Source: Pontimonas sp. (lineage in GTDB: Bacteria > Actinomycetota > Actinomycetes > Actinomycetales > Microbacteriaceae). Taken from it: a DNA stretch of 15,844 bases. The DNA is taken from assembly GCA_021741925.1 (NCBI GenBank), contig JAIOWW010000014.1, positions 1 to 15,844 on the forward strand. The letters are read 5' to 3'. The stretch's first letter is position 1. Each line of letters starts with the position of its first letter. The notes under the pieces are model-generated. The model saw only the letters and a program-made list of their open reading frames with translations. It was not told the DNA's origin and did not search any database. Position numbers and translations under genes: made by a program. Below, piece after piece: positions 1-8,541 of this stretch.

Positions 1-1
1 G

Positions 2-973
2 GGCCAGGAAGTAGAGGCCAAGATTCTCGAGCTCGATAAGAACCGTAACAACGTCGTGCTGTCCCGCCGCGCGCTCCTCGAGGCAAGTCAGAGCGAAAAC
101 CGTTCCTCCTTCCTCGAGAACTTGACCAAGGGTCAAGTTCGTAAGGGCGTTGTGTCCTCCATCGTCAACTTTGGTGCGTTCGTCGACTTAGGAGGTGTTG
201 ACGGCCTCGTTCACGTCTCGGAGCTCAGCTGGAAGCACATTGAGCATGCCAGTGAGGTTGTCGAGGTAGGCCAAGAGGTCACCGTCGAGGTTCTCGAGGT
301 AGACATGGACCGCGAGCGAGTCTCGCTCTCCCTCAAGGCAACGCAAGAAGACCCTTGGCAGGTTTTCGCTCGTACCCACGCCATCGGTCAGATTGCTCCA
401 GGAGCGGTCACCAAACTTGTTCCCTTCGGCGCGTTCGTTCGCGTTGCGGACGGAATCGAGGGGCTCGTGCACATCTCTGAGCTTTCGGACAAGCACATCG
501 AGTTGGCGGAGCAGGTCGTTTCGACAAGTGATCAGGTGTTCGTCAAGATCATCGACATCGACCTGGAGCGTCGTCGAATTTCTCTGTCCATCAAGCAGGC
601 CAATGAGGGTGTTGACCCCGAGGGCTCCGAGTTCGACCCCGCACTCTATGGAATGCCCACCGAGTATGACGACAAGGGCAACTATGCCTACCCCGAGGGC
701 TTCAATGTCGAGACCGGTGAATGGTTGGACGGTTTCGATGATCAGCGCAAGGTATGGGAACAGCAGTACGCCGACGCTCAGGCGCGTTGGGAGTCACACA
801 AAGCCCAGGTCGCACACATGGCCTCAATTGTTATTGAGCCGGTTGAGCGCCCCGAGGGTGAGTCCAGCGATGCTGAGTCCGCGCCTGCCGCTGTCGAAGA
901 GCAGGCTGGCACACTCGCAGACGATGAGGCACTTACTGCGCTTCGCGACAAGCTCGTCGGCAACGAGGACTAA
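2..973 (+). CDS. rpsA: 30S ribosomal protein S1, C-terminal part (5' end outside window)
   Basis: Ribosomal protein S1 binds mRNA on the 30S subunit and helps load it for translation. The reading frame is open to the left edge (from base 2), so the GTG at 56 is internal and the gene is cut by the window; 323 residues are visible. The first ~22 residues are the end of one S1 domain. Two complete S1 (OB-fold) domains follow, at about visible residues 43-111 and 130-200, each with the GAFV, GLVHISEL/GLVHVSEL and SLS(I/L)K signatures. The remaining ~120 residues are a non-domain tail that is aromatic and acidic, then Ala/Glu-rich, as in other Actinobacteria, whose S1 has four S1 domains rather than the six of E. 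coli. The stop TAA at 971-973 is followed at once by a strong hairpin. Identification is secure; only the upstream length is unknown. Confidence 0.96.
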   Translation, partial: GQEVEAKILELDKNRNNVVLSRRALLEASQSENRSSFLENLTKGQVRKGVVSSIVNFGAFVDLGGVDGLVHVSELSWKHIEHASEVVEVGQEVTVEVLEVDMDRERVSLSLKATQEDPWQVFARTHAIGQIAPGAVTKLVPFGAFVRVADGIEGLVHISELSDKHIELAEQVVSTSDQVFVKIIDIDLERRRISLSIKQANEGVDPEGSEFDPALYGMPTEYDDKGNYAYPEGFNVETGEWLDGFDDQRKVWEQQYADAQARWESHKAQVAHMASIVIEPVERPEGESSDAESAPAAVEEQAGTLADDEALTALRDKLVGNED

Positions 974-979
974 AGAGTC

Positions 980-1022
980 ATGACGCGCGCGGACCTGCCA
1001 AGGGTGGGTCCGCGTTCGTCAT
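980..1022 (+). terminator. Two-part hairpin after rpsA (terminator or processing site)
   Basis: ATGACG at 980-985 pairs with CGTCAT at 1017-1022. Inside it, CGCGGACC at 988-995 pairs perfectly with GGTCCGCG at 1007-1014 around an 11-base loop. The two stems are separated by a 2x2 internal mismatch. No U-tract follows, so it is not a classic intrinsic terminator, but GC-rich hairpins without U-tracts are common at actinobacterial 3' ends. It lies 6 bases after the rpsA stop and ends 19 bases before coaE. It may terminate or attenuate rpsA transcription, or protect the rpsA 3' end. Confidence 0.6.
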
Positions 1023-1041
1023 TCCAGGGACCCAGGTTCCC

Positions 1042-1689
1042 GTGACGGTTGTAGCGCTCACCGGTGGTGTTGCCGCTGGAAAGAGCACCGTCACAGATGT
1101 CCTGAGTGGCCTCGGTGCCCACGTGATTGACGCAGACGTGTTGGCGCGTCAGGCGGTTGAGCCGGGCACGCCAGCCTTTCGCGACATAGTCGCCCGATTT
1201 GGTTCTGTTGTCGTGGATTCCTCTGGCGGTCTCGACAGAGCCGCTCTCGGAGACATTGTTTTTGGCGACCCTGAAGCGAGGGAATCTCTCAACGCGATTG
1301 TTCACCCAGAAGTTAAGAAACTCTACGACGAGGCACTCACTGAGGCCACACAGTTCCCCAGCCGGGTGACGGTCTATGCGGTGCCTCTTCTCGCAGAGGC
1401 GCGATCCGCGACTGAGTTTGACGCTGTGATTGTGGTCCATGCACCCGCTACGAGTCGGGTATTTCGCCTTATGGAACACCGAGGTCTTAGCGCAGATCAG
1501 GCTAACGCTCGTGTCGCGGCCCAAGCCAGTGACGAGGAGCGTGTCGCCCTCGCGGACTCGATTGTGGATGCCTCAGGTGATATTGAGCGAACTCGGAAAG
1601 CGGCTCACCAGCTATACGAAGAGCTGGAGAGACTGTGGCCCGATCGGCTGGACGAGCTCTCCCGGCGTTTTCCTCGAGACGACTCCTAA
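1042..1689 (+). CDS. coaE: Dephospho-CoA kinase
   Basis: CoaE catalyses the last step of coenzyme A synthesis, the ATP-dependent phosphorylation of the 3'-hydroxyl of dephospho-CoA in the cytoplasm. The 215-residue protein starts at a GTG and has the P-loop GGVAAGKST at residues 8-16. VIDADVLARQ follows, carrying the substrate-site acidic residues D30 and D32. Further on are the GTPAF segment, a VHPEV motif and the lid region HRGLSADQANARVAAQAS. Length matches the single-domain family; the extra C-terminal UPF0157-type domain of mycobacterial CoaE is absent. It lies 68 bases after rpsA, a conserved actinobacterial adjacency, and 9 bases before uvrB. There is no clear Shine-Dalgarno sequence at the GTG, so the exact start is slightly uncertain. 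Confidence 0.95.
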   Translation: MTVVALTGGVAAGKSTVTDVLSGLGAHVIDADVLARQAVEPGTPAFRDIVARFGSVVVDSSGGLDRAALGDIVFGDPEARESLNAIVHPEVKKLYDEALTEATQFPSRVTVYAVPLLAEARSATEFDAVIVVHAPATSRVFRLMEHRGLSADQANARVAAQASDEERVALADSIVDASGDIERTRKAAHQLYEELERLWPDRLDELSRRFPRDDS

Positions 1690-1692
1690 ACT
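1687..1692 (+). promoter_or_regulatory. Candidate -10 element of uvrB (TAAACT)
   Basis: TAAACT fits the actinobacterial -10 pattern TANNNT and overlaps the coaE stop codon. It ends six bases before the uvrB ATG, so transcription would start at or next to the A of the start codon, giving a leaderless mRNA. No Shine-Dalgarno sequence precedes the ATG. No convincing -35 was found. Confidence 0.35.
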
Positions 1693-1698
1693 TTCTGC

Positions 1699-3750
1699 AT
1701 GGAGCCCACACGTGCCCTGAGACCTTTCGAGGTCGTCTCTGACTTCACCCCCAGCGGCGACCAACCGGCAGCGTTAGATCAGTTACAAGCAAAGATTCTG
1801 GCGGGGGAATCCGACGTTGTGCTGTTGGGAGCTACCGGTACAGGAAAATCGGCCACGACCGCTTGGCTGATAGAACGACTGCAGCGACCGGCGCTTGTGC
1901 TCGCCCATAACAAAACTTTGGCGGCCCAACTCGCCAACGAGCTTCGCGACATGCTCCCTCACAATGCTGTGGAGTATTTCGTGTCCTATTACGACTATTA
2001 CCAGCCCGAGGCTTATGTTCCGCAGACGGACACTTTCATCGAGAAAGACAGCTCTGTCAACGCAGAAGTGGAGCGTCTTCGGCACTCAACCACAAACTCT
2101 CTGCTCAGCAGACGAGATGTCGTCGTCGTCTCGACAGTGTCATGCATTTATGGTTTGGGCGCACCAGAAGACTATTTCGCTGCAATGGTGGCTCTCCAAG
2201 TGGGTCAGAAGATCACCCGTGAACAACTCGTCAAAGCGTTCGTTCAGATGCAGTATGAGCGAAATGACATCGCCTTCGAACGCGGTACTTTCAGAGTTCG
2301 AGGGGACACGATTGAGATTATTCCGGTTTACGAAGAGCTTGCCATCCGGATTGAGATGTTTGGGGATGACATCGAGACACTGAGCTACTTGCACCCCATC
2401 ACCGGGGACACACTCTCCACCGAGGAGACCATCAGTGTCTTTCCCGCGACCCACTACGCGGCCTCTCCTGAGACTATGAAGCGGGCAGTAGGAACCATCC
2501 GCTCAGAGCTGGAGGAGCGAGTCGCTGAGCTGGAGGGGCAAGGAAATCTCCTCGAAGCCCAACGTCTACGGATGCGAACCACGTATGACCTCGAGATGAT
2601 GGAGCAACTGGGCTTTTGCTCCGGTATTGAGAACTACTCGCGGCACATTGATGGACGCGAACCTGGCGAGGCGCCCAACTGTCTGCTCGACTATTTTCCC
2701 GAGGACTTCTTGACCGTCATTGATGAGTCGCACGTCACCGTTCCGCAAATCGGGGGAATGTATGAGGGTGATGCGTCTCGGAAGCGCACCCTGGTCGAGC
2801 ATGGCTTCCGCTTGCCCAGTGCGATGGACAACCGACCTTTGCGCTTTGACGAGTTTCTCGTGCGCACCGGGCAGAAGCTCTATCTCTCTGCAACACCTGG
2901 CCCTTACGAGCTAGGGCTCGCCGACGGAGTAGTGGAGCAAATCATCCGCCCCACCGGACTGGTTGATCCCAAAATTGTGGTCAAGCCTGTGGAAGGGCAG
3001 ATTGATGACCTCCTCGAGTCGATCCGACTTCGTGTTGAACGTAACGAACGGGTTTTGGTTACAACACTCACGAAGAAGATGTCGGAGGATCTCACCGACT
3101 ACCTCGACGATGCAGGCGTCAAGGTGCGCTATCTGCACTCAGACGTCGACACACTCCGTCGGGTCGAACTGCTCACGGAGCTCCGAGCAGGTGTCTTTGA
3201 CGTGCTTGTCGGAATTAACCTTCTGCGAGAGGGACTAGACCTCCCGGAGGTGTCTCTCGTGGCAATTCTCGATGCCGACAAAGAGGGTTTCCTGCGCTCC
3301 AGCACCTCGCTTATCCAGACCATCGGACGCGCGGCTCGCAACGTTTCGGGCGAAGTCCACATGTACGCCTCAAAAGTGACGAGATCTATGGCCCAGGCGA
3401 TCGACGAAACAGAGAGACGGCGCGAGAAGCAAATCGCCTACAACACTGAACACGGCATCGATCCCACACCACTTCGCAAGAAAATTGCCGACATTACTGC
3501 CGTCCTCGCCCGCGAAAAGGCCGACTCTGAGGAACTGGTGTCGCAGGCACCTGCGCGCGCCGGCGAGGGATTCTCCCGAAAGGAAATCGTCAAGAGCGGA
3601 CCTGACGAACTGTCAGGGCTCATCGCCACGCTTACCAACCAGATGATGCAAGCCTCAGGGGAACTGAAGTTCGAACTGGCGGCGAAGATACGGGATGAGC
3701 TCCTCGAACTCAAGAGGGAACTCCGCGAAATTATGGGGGCAAAAAGCTGA
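1699..3750 (+). CDS. uvrB: UvrABC excision nuclease subunit B
   Basis: UvrB is the damage-verifying helicase-like subunit of nucleotide-excision repair: UvrA loads it on damaged DNA and UvrC then binds it to incise. The 683-residue protein is full length. Walker A is GATGTGKS at residues 44-51. The beta-hairpin that probes between strands has the aromatic cluster YYDYYQPEAY starting at residue 97. The helicase motif DESH is at 342-345 and motif VI, QTIGRAAR, at 540-547. The C-terminal UVR motif, which contacts UvrC, spans roughly 637-675. The ATG lies 9 bases after the coaE stop without a Shine-Dalgarno sequence. The N-terminal FEVVSDFTPSGDQPAA is family-typical, supporting the start. No recognisable LexA box was seen upstream. 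Confidence 0.98.
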   Translation: MEPTRALRPFEVVSDFTPSGDQPAALDQLQAKILAGESDVVLLGATGTGKSATTAWLIERLQRPALVLAHNKTLAAQLANELRDMLPHNAVEYFVSYYDYYQPEAYVPQTDTFIEKDSSVNAEVERLRHSTTNSLLSRRDVVVVSTVSCIYGLGAPEDYFAAMVALQVGQKITREQLVKAFVQMQYERNDIAFERGTFRVRGDTIEIIPVYEELAIRIEMFGDDIETLSYLHPITGDTLSTEETISVFPATHYAASPETMKRAVGTIRSELEERVAELEGQGNLLEAQRLRMRTTYDLEMMEQLGFCSGIENYSRHIDGREPGEAPNCLLDYFPEDFLTVIDESHVTVPQIGGMYEGDASRKRTLVEHGFRLPSAMDNRPLRFDEFLVRTGQKLYLSATPGPYELGLADGVVEQIIRPTGLVDPKIVVKPVEGQIDDLLESIRLRVERNERVLVTTLTKKMSEDLTDYLDDAGVKVRYLHSDVDTLRRVELLTELRAGVFDVLVGINLLREGLDLPEVSLVAILDADKEGFLRSSTSLIQTIGRAARNVSGEVHMYASKVTRSMAQAIDETERRREKQIAYNTEHGIDPTPLRKKIADITAVLAREKADSEELVSQAPARAGEGFSRKEIVKSGPDELSGLIATLTNQMMQASGELKFELAAKIRDELLELKRELREIMGAKS

Positions 3751-3773
3751 CCTTTCGCACAGGCCCCACTCCC

Positions 3774-3779
3774 TACACT
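3774..3779 (+). promoter_or_regulatory. Candidate -10 element of uvrA (TACACT)
   Basis: TACACT matches TANNNT and ends seven bases before the uvrA GTG, so the predicted transcription start falls on or beside the start codon. The purine run GGAGGA at 3780-3785 is only one base from the GTG, too close to act as a normal ribosome binding site; this fits leaderless translation better. No good -35 hexamer was seen at 16-18 bases. Confidence 0.4.
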
Positions 3780-3786
3780 GGAGGAC

Positions 3787-6639
3787 GTGCCCATCGAGAT
3801 TCCCCGTTCCGCCTCTGTTGTTCAGGTCAAAGGGGCCCGTGTCCATAACCTGAAAAACGTTGACGTCACTATTCCCCGTGACTCGCTGGTGGTGTTCACA
3901 GGACTCTCCGGTTCCGGCAAATCTTCACTTGCATTTGACACCATCTTCGCCGAGGGCCAAAGGCGCTACGTAGAGTCTCTCTCGGCGTATGCCCGGCAGT
4001 TCCTGGGTCAAGTCGATCGACCCGACGTTGACGTTATCGAAGGCCTGAGTCCGGCCGTATCCATCGATCAGAAATCCACCAATAGGAACCCGCGATCGAC
4101 AGTGGGGACTATTACTGAAATCTACGACTATCTGCGGCTGCTGTGGGCCCGCACTGGCGTTCCCCACTGTGTCGAATGTGGCGAGCCCATCCGCAGACAA
4201 AGTGTTCAGGACATTGCTGATGCGATACTCAAAGGCAACGCTGGATGGCGATTTCAGATCCTCGCCCCCGTGGTGGCAGGCCGTAAAGGAGAGTTTGTCG
4301 ATCTTCTTCGATCACTCAATTCCCAGGGTTTTGCCCGCGCGCGCGTTGATGGAGAGGTTGTAAGCCTCGGGGAGCCTCCCAAACTTGCGAAGACAAAGAA
4401 GCACGACATCGACGTCGTGGTGGACCGCCTTGTCCTGGGTGATGACATCCTGGGACGCATCACGGACTCGCTCGAAACCGGGCTAAAGCTCGCGGATGGT
4501 GTTGTCATCATCCACGGTGTCGATGATGACTCAGAGCAGACCTACAGCGAGAAGCTGAGTTGTCGCAATGGTTGCACGGTGGGTCTCACCGAGGTGGAAC
4601 CTCGCACTTTCTCGTTCAATTCCCCGTTTGGAGCTTGTCCCTCGTGCTCCGGGTTGGGATTCACTCAGGCGGTCGACCCGTTGATGGTGATCGGCGATCC
4701 GGACTTGAGCATTGAGGGGGGAGCGATCAGACCGTGGACTCAAGCCGGCAAGGGCCTCTACGGTTACTTCCGCAATCTCTTGAGGAGTCTTGCGGATGAG
4801 TTGGATTTCTCACTAGACACTCCGTGGTCTCAACTGCCAGAAGAGATTCAGCAGGCTGTCCTCCGCGGGAACAATTTCGAGTTGGTTGTGCGCTACCGCA
4901 ACCGTTTCGGACGTGACGTGAAGTATTCGTCCGGATTTGAAGGCGTTATTCCCTATATCGAGCGCAAATACAACGAAACAGACAGCGAATGGAGCAAGCA
5001 GCGCTTCGCGGATTACCTTCGTGAAGTGCAGTGCGGAGCCTGTAAGGGCAAGCGCCTGAGGCCTGAGATTCTTGCTGTTCTCGTTGGAGGTCTGTCTATC
5101 TCGGATGTGGCAGACATGAGCCTCACGGAAGCCCACGAGTTCATGAATTCGCTCGAGCTATCCGAGCGTGACGAATCTATCGCCGTGCCAATACTTCGAG
5201 AGATCCAGGCCCGACTCGAGTTCCTTCTGGAAGTAGGCCTGAACTATCTCAGTATGTCTCGCAGTGCAGGGTCCCTATCTGGAGGAGAAGCCCAACGCAT
5301 TCGCCTCGCGACCCAAATTGGGTCCGGCTTGACTGGCGTCCTCTATGTTCTGGACGAGCCAAGCATTGGGCTCCACCAGCGAGACAACCGGCGACTCATT
5401 GACACGCTGCTCAAGTTGAGAGACCTCGGGAACACGCTCATTGTCGTGGAGCACGATGAGGAGACTATTCACACAGCGGACTGGATTGTGGATATTGGGC
5501 CTGGAGCGGGGGAGTTTGGGGGAGAAGTCGTCCACCAGGGTTCGCTCGCGAGCCTCCTCAAGGAGAAACGCTCCATCACCGCCGACTATCTCGCCGGACG
5601 AGAAAAGGTCTACTCCGCTCGTGAGAGACGCGCCATCGATCCCGATCGCGTGCTCCGTGTTGAGGGTGCCAGAGCGAACAACTTGCGAGACATTACGGTG
5701 GATATCCCTTTGGGCGTGATGGTCGCCATCACTGGCGTCAGTGGCTCTGGAAAATCAACTCTGGTGAACGACATTGTGTACCGTTCGCTCGCCAACACCT
5801 TGAATGGCGCGCGTCACGTACCCGGACTCCACACTCGCATCACCGGCGTCGACCAGCTCGACAAGATTGTGCACGTTGACCAAGCACCCATCGGGCGCAC
5901 CCCACGGAGCAATCCAGCAACCTACACCGGGGTTTTTGACAAAATCCGGACCCTCTTCGTTGAGACCCAGGAAGCAAAAATGCGTGGCTACCAGCCAGGC
6001 CGTTTCAGCTTCAACGTCAAGGGTGGCCGTTGTGAGAACTGTGCCGGGGACGGAACCATCACCATCGAGATGAACTTTCTCCCAGATGTCTATGTTGACT
6101 GTGAGGTGTGTCATGGCGCCCGGTACAACCGCGAGACCCTGCAAGTTCACTACAAGGGGAAGACCATCGCTGACGTGCTGGATTTGCCCATTACCGAGGC
6201 TGCCGAATTTTTCGAACCCATCACTACGATCCACCGGTATCTGAAGACACTTGTGGATGTCGGGCTGGGATATGTCCGACTTGGCCAGTCGGCCACCACA
6301 CTGTCTGGCGGAGAAGCCCAGCGTGTAAAACTCGCAACGGAGCTCCAGAAGCGCTCCACTGGACGAACGATTTATGTCCTGGACGAGCCCACCACCGGAC
6401 TTCATTTCCATGACGTCAGGAAGCTGTTGGATGTCCTGCAGGGCCTTGCTGACAAGGGCAACACCGTGATGGTGATCGAGCACAACATTGACGTCATTCG
6501 AGCCTCAGACTGGGTCGTCGACTTGGGCCCGGAGGGCGGTGCAGGCGGCGGAACCGTGATTGCTGAAGGCACCCCGGAAGAAGTTGCCTCCAGCACCGTT
6601 TCTCACACGGGCACATTCATCAGGGAATCGCTGGGCTAG
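3787..6639 (+). CDS. uvrA: UvrABC excision nuclease ATPase subunit A
   Basis: UvrA is the dimeric ABC-type ATPase that first recognises bulky DNA lesions and delivers UvrB. The 950-residue protein has both nucleotide-binding halves. Walker A motifs are GLSGSGKS at 39-46 and GVSGSGKST at 650-658. ABC signatures LSGGEAQR are at 497-504 and 839-846, each followed by a Walker B ending in VLDEP. Zinc-binding CxxC pairs occur at HCVECGEP (~128-131) and in the CPSC/CGAC segments of the first half. The second-half finger is C749, C752, C772, C775 (CxxC-x19-CxxC). The residue order of the UvrB-binding and insertion regions is normal. The GTG start is chosen because the following PIEIPRS...VKGARVHNLKN is the usual UvrA N-terminus and no alternative start exists nearby. 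Uses Zn2+ and ATP. Confidence 0.98.
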   Translation: MPIEIPRSASVVQVKGARVHNLKNVDVTIPRDSLVVFTGLSGSGKSSLAFDTIFAEGQRRYVESLSAYARQFLGQVDRPDVDVIEGLSPAVSIDQKSTNRNPRSTVGTITEIYDYLRLLWARTGVPHCVECGEPIRRQSVQDIADAILKGNAGWRFQILAPVVAGRKGEFVDLLRSLNSQGFARARVDGEVVSLGEPPKLAKTKKHDIDVVVDRLVLGDDILGRITDSLETGLKLADGVVIIHGVDDDSEQTYSEKLSCRNGCTVGLTEVEPRTFSFNSPFGACPSCSGLGFTQAVDPLMVIGDPDLSIEGGAIRPWTQAGKGLYGYFRNLLRSLADELDFSLDTPWSQLPEEIQQAVLRGNNFELVVRYRNRFGRDVKYSSGFEGVIPYIERKYNETDSEWSKQRFADYLREVQCGACKGKRLRPEILAVLVGGLSISDVADMSLTEAHEFMNSLELSERDESIAVPILREIQARLEFLLEVGLNYLSMSRSAGSLSGGEAQRIRLATQIGSGLTGVLYVLDEPSIGLHQRDNRRLIDTLLKLRDLGNTLIVVEHDEETIHTADWIVDIGPGAGEFGGEVVHQGSLASLLKEKRSITADYLAGREKVYSARERRAIDPDRVLRVEGARANNLRDITVDIPLGVMVAITGVSGSGKSTLVNDIVYRSLANTLNGARHVPGLHTRITGVDQLDKIVHVDQAPIGRTPRSNPATYTGVFDKIRTLFVETQEAKMRGYQPGRFSFNVKGGRCENCAGDGTITIEMNFLPDVYVDCEVCHGARYNRETLQVHYKGKTIADVLDLPITEAAEFFEPITTIHRYLKTLVDVGLGYVRLGQSATTLSGGEAQRVKLATELQKRSTGRTIYVLDEPTTGLHFHDVRKLLDVLQGLADKGNTVMVIEHNIDVIRASDWVVDLGPEGGAGGGTVIAEGTPEEVASSTVSHTGTFIRESLG

Positions 6640-6642
6640 ATC

Positions 6643-8502
6643 GTGGCAACCCGCTACGACTGGCAACCCTCTTCGGGTGATATTCCGACAACGCCGGGGG
6701 TCTATCGCTTCCTCGACCAACGCAACCGCGTTATCTACGTCGGAAAAGCGAAGAATTTGCGAAGCCGTCTCCAGAGCTATTTTGCAGAGCCCGTTACCTT
6801 GCACGAGCGAACTCGGCGCATGGTGCAGAGTGCCGCGTCACTCGACTGGACGTTAGTGCCCACTGAGCGGCAGGCGCTCCAGCTCGAATACCTGTGGATC
6901 AAGCAATTCCAGCCCGAATTCAATGTTCGATTCCGCGACGACAAGTCTTACCCCTATCTGGTGGTGACTGTCGCGGATGACATTCCTAGGGTGTTTTTGG
7001 CCAGGAAAAAGGGAATAAAGGGAGCTAAATACTTTGGCCCCTTTCCGACGACGGGAGCGCTCCGCGACACGCTCTCCACCATTCTTAAAGCGTTCCCGGT
7101 GAGGTCATGCTCTCAGACGACCTACGCGAAGGCTCAGCGCGATAACAGACCCTGTTTATTGGGAGATATCGGTAAGTGCGCCGCGCCATGCGTTGCGCGA
7201 GTGAGCCAGCCAGAGCACAAGGCATTAGCGTTGTCCCTCGCGAGTTTCATGGCTGGAAACGATAGAGGAGTGGTCGAAGATCTCACTGTGGCCATGAACA
7301 ACGCGGCTGCCAACTTGGAATTCGAACGTGCCGCAAAGGCGAGGGATCGCATCGAAGCGATTGAAACCATTCTGATGAAGAACACCATGGTTCTGGACGA
7401 GCGTGTAGATGCTGACGTGTTTGGCGTTGCCGCGGACGGGCTTGTCGCAGCGGCACACGTATTCCGTGTCCGCGGTGGCCGAATCAGGGGCGCGAAAGGG
7501 TTCATCGTCGAGACACCCGCCACTGAGTCTGGCGAGACACTGGTGGAAATGATTCTTCGTGACGGGTTTGATGAACAACCTCCAGCCCGTGTGGTCGTTG
7601 TCCCTGACCTACCAGCGAACGCGAAGTGGTGGGAACGCCAACTGACGGAGGCTCGATTAGCGGCGGGAGAGGAGGGGCACGTCAGACTCAAGACTGCCCA
7701 GAGGGGGGAGCTTGCGGAGCTCGGAGCTTCCGTGGGGCTAAATGCGCGTCACACCCTGCAAAGCCATCTCTCCCACCGAACGAGCGACCCCGTTGCGCGC
7801 TCCCATGCACTGGCGGAGCTCCGGGATGCACTGGGCCTCGAGGAGGCGCCTCTTCGCATCGAGTGCTTTGACGTTTCACACCTCGGCGGCGAAAACCAGG
7901 TTGCCTCCATGGTGGTGTTCGAGGATGGCCTGCCCCGCCGCGAGCATTATCGGAAATTCGCCGTGGAAGGAGCCAGGGACGACACAGAAGCAATTCACCA
8001 GGTCATCTCGCGCAGGGTCGCGCGCCTCCAGACCTCAGAGGACCCCACAGCTGAGGCGACTACGGGGTTTCGATACCCGCCAGGGCTCTTGATCGTCGAT
8101 GGCGGGCTTCCCCAGGTGAACGCTGCGGCCCGCGCCCTACAGGCTGCAGGGGTCTCGATTCCGGTCTGCGGTGTGGCGAAGAAACTGGAAGAAATTTGGG
8201 TCCCTGGAGCAGACTTCCCCCTGATTTTGCCGAGGTCTTCTGAGGGTTTGTTCCTCGTTCAGCGCGTTCGCGATGAGGCGCACCGAGTAGCCATCACTTA
8301 TCAACGAGGCACAAGGAAGCGGACACTGACAACTGAGTTGACGGATATCCCAGGGGTGGGGTCATCGACAGCCCGTGAACTTCTGAAGCGTTTCAAGTCC
8401 GTGTCCCAACTGAAGAAGGCGTCGCTGGAGGATCTCATGAGTGTTGAGGGCGTGGGCCCCAAACTCGCCGACACCATCCACGCCTTCTTCGGTGACAGCT
8501 AG
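6643..8502 (+). CDS. uvrC: UvrABC excision nuclease subunit C
   Basis: UvrC makes both incisions flanking a lesion bound by UvrB. Of its 619 residues, the N-terminal GIY-YIG nuclease (GVY at 19-21, YVGKAKNLRSRL from 32) makes the 3' cut. Four cysteines at 156, 171, 179 and 183 match the spacing of the iron-sulfur cluster described in E. coli UvrC. The UVR motif that docks UvrB is at ~208-243. The C-terminal RNase-H-like nuclease, for the 5' cut, has FDVSH (D410, H413), VDGG (D486) and DEAH (H547). A tandem helix-hairpin-helix (IPGVGSSTA and VEGVGPKLA) closes the protein. The GTG is three bases after the uvrA stop and lacks a ribosome binding site, suggesting translational coupling. All catalytic elements are intact. 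Confidence 0.98.
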   Translation: MATRYDWQPSSGDIPTTPGVYRFLDQRNRVIYVGKAKNLRSRLQSYFAEPVTLHERTRRMVQSAASLDWTLVPTERQALQLEYLWIKQFQPEFNVRFRDDKSYPYLVVTVADDIPRVFLARKKGIKGAKYFGPFPTTGALRDTLSTILKAFPVRSCSQTTYAKAQRDNRPCLLGDIGKCAAPCVARVSQPEHKALALSLASFMAGNDRGVVEDLTVAMNNAAANLEFERAAKARDRIEAIETILMKNTMVLDERVDADVFGVAADGLVAAAHVFRVRGGRIRGAKGFIVETPATESGETLVEMILRDGFDEQPPARVVVVPDLPANAKWWERQLTEARLAAGEEGHVRLKTAQRGELAELGASVGLNARHTLQSHLSHRTSDPVARSHALAELRDALGLEEAPLRIECFDVSHLGGENQVASMVVFEDGLPRREHYRKFAVEGARDDTEAIHQVISRRVARLQTSEDPTAEATTGFRYPPGLLIVDGGLPQVNAAARALQAAGVSIPVCGVAKKLEEIWVPGADFPLILPRSSEGLFLVQRVRDEAHRVAITYQRGTRKRTLTTELTDIPGVGSSTARELLKRFKSVSQLKKASLEDLMSVEGVGPKLADTIHAFFGDS

Positions 8503-8519
8503 GGAGGGGAAGGTACGAT
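8492..8519 (+). promoter_or_regulatory. Predicted promoter of rapZ-whiA
   Basis: A -35 GTGACA (8492-8497, five of six against TTGACA) is followed after 16 bases by a -10 TACGAT (8514-8519). The -35 overlaps the end of uvrC. A start near 8526 would leave a leader of about 16 bases containing the purine-rich GGGGGAG at 8533-8539 before the rapZ ATG. It would separate rapZ-whiA from the uvr genes. Confidence 0.55.
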
Positions 8520-8541
8520 TGCGTCAAGAGATGGGGGAGCG

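Noticed and set aside
56..58. GTG at 56 as the rpsA start
   Set aside because: The same frame runs without a stop to base 2 and encodes the end of a further S1 domain, so the GTG is internal.
393..1524. Open frames of 196 codons (393-983, plus) and 184 codons (970-1524, minus) over rpsA and coaE
   Set aside because: Both overlap well-supported genes in other frames and have low-complexity Ser/Arg-rich or unrecognisable products.
5755..6483. A 242-codon open frame on the minus strand inside uvrA
   Set aside because: It is wholly antisense to conserved UvrA coding sequence, has no recognisable domain and no ribosome binding site; long antisense frames are expected in this base composition.
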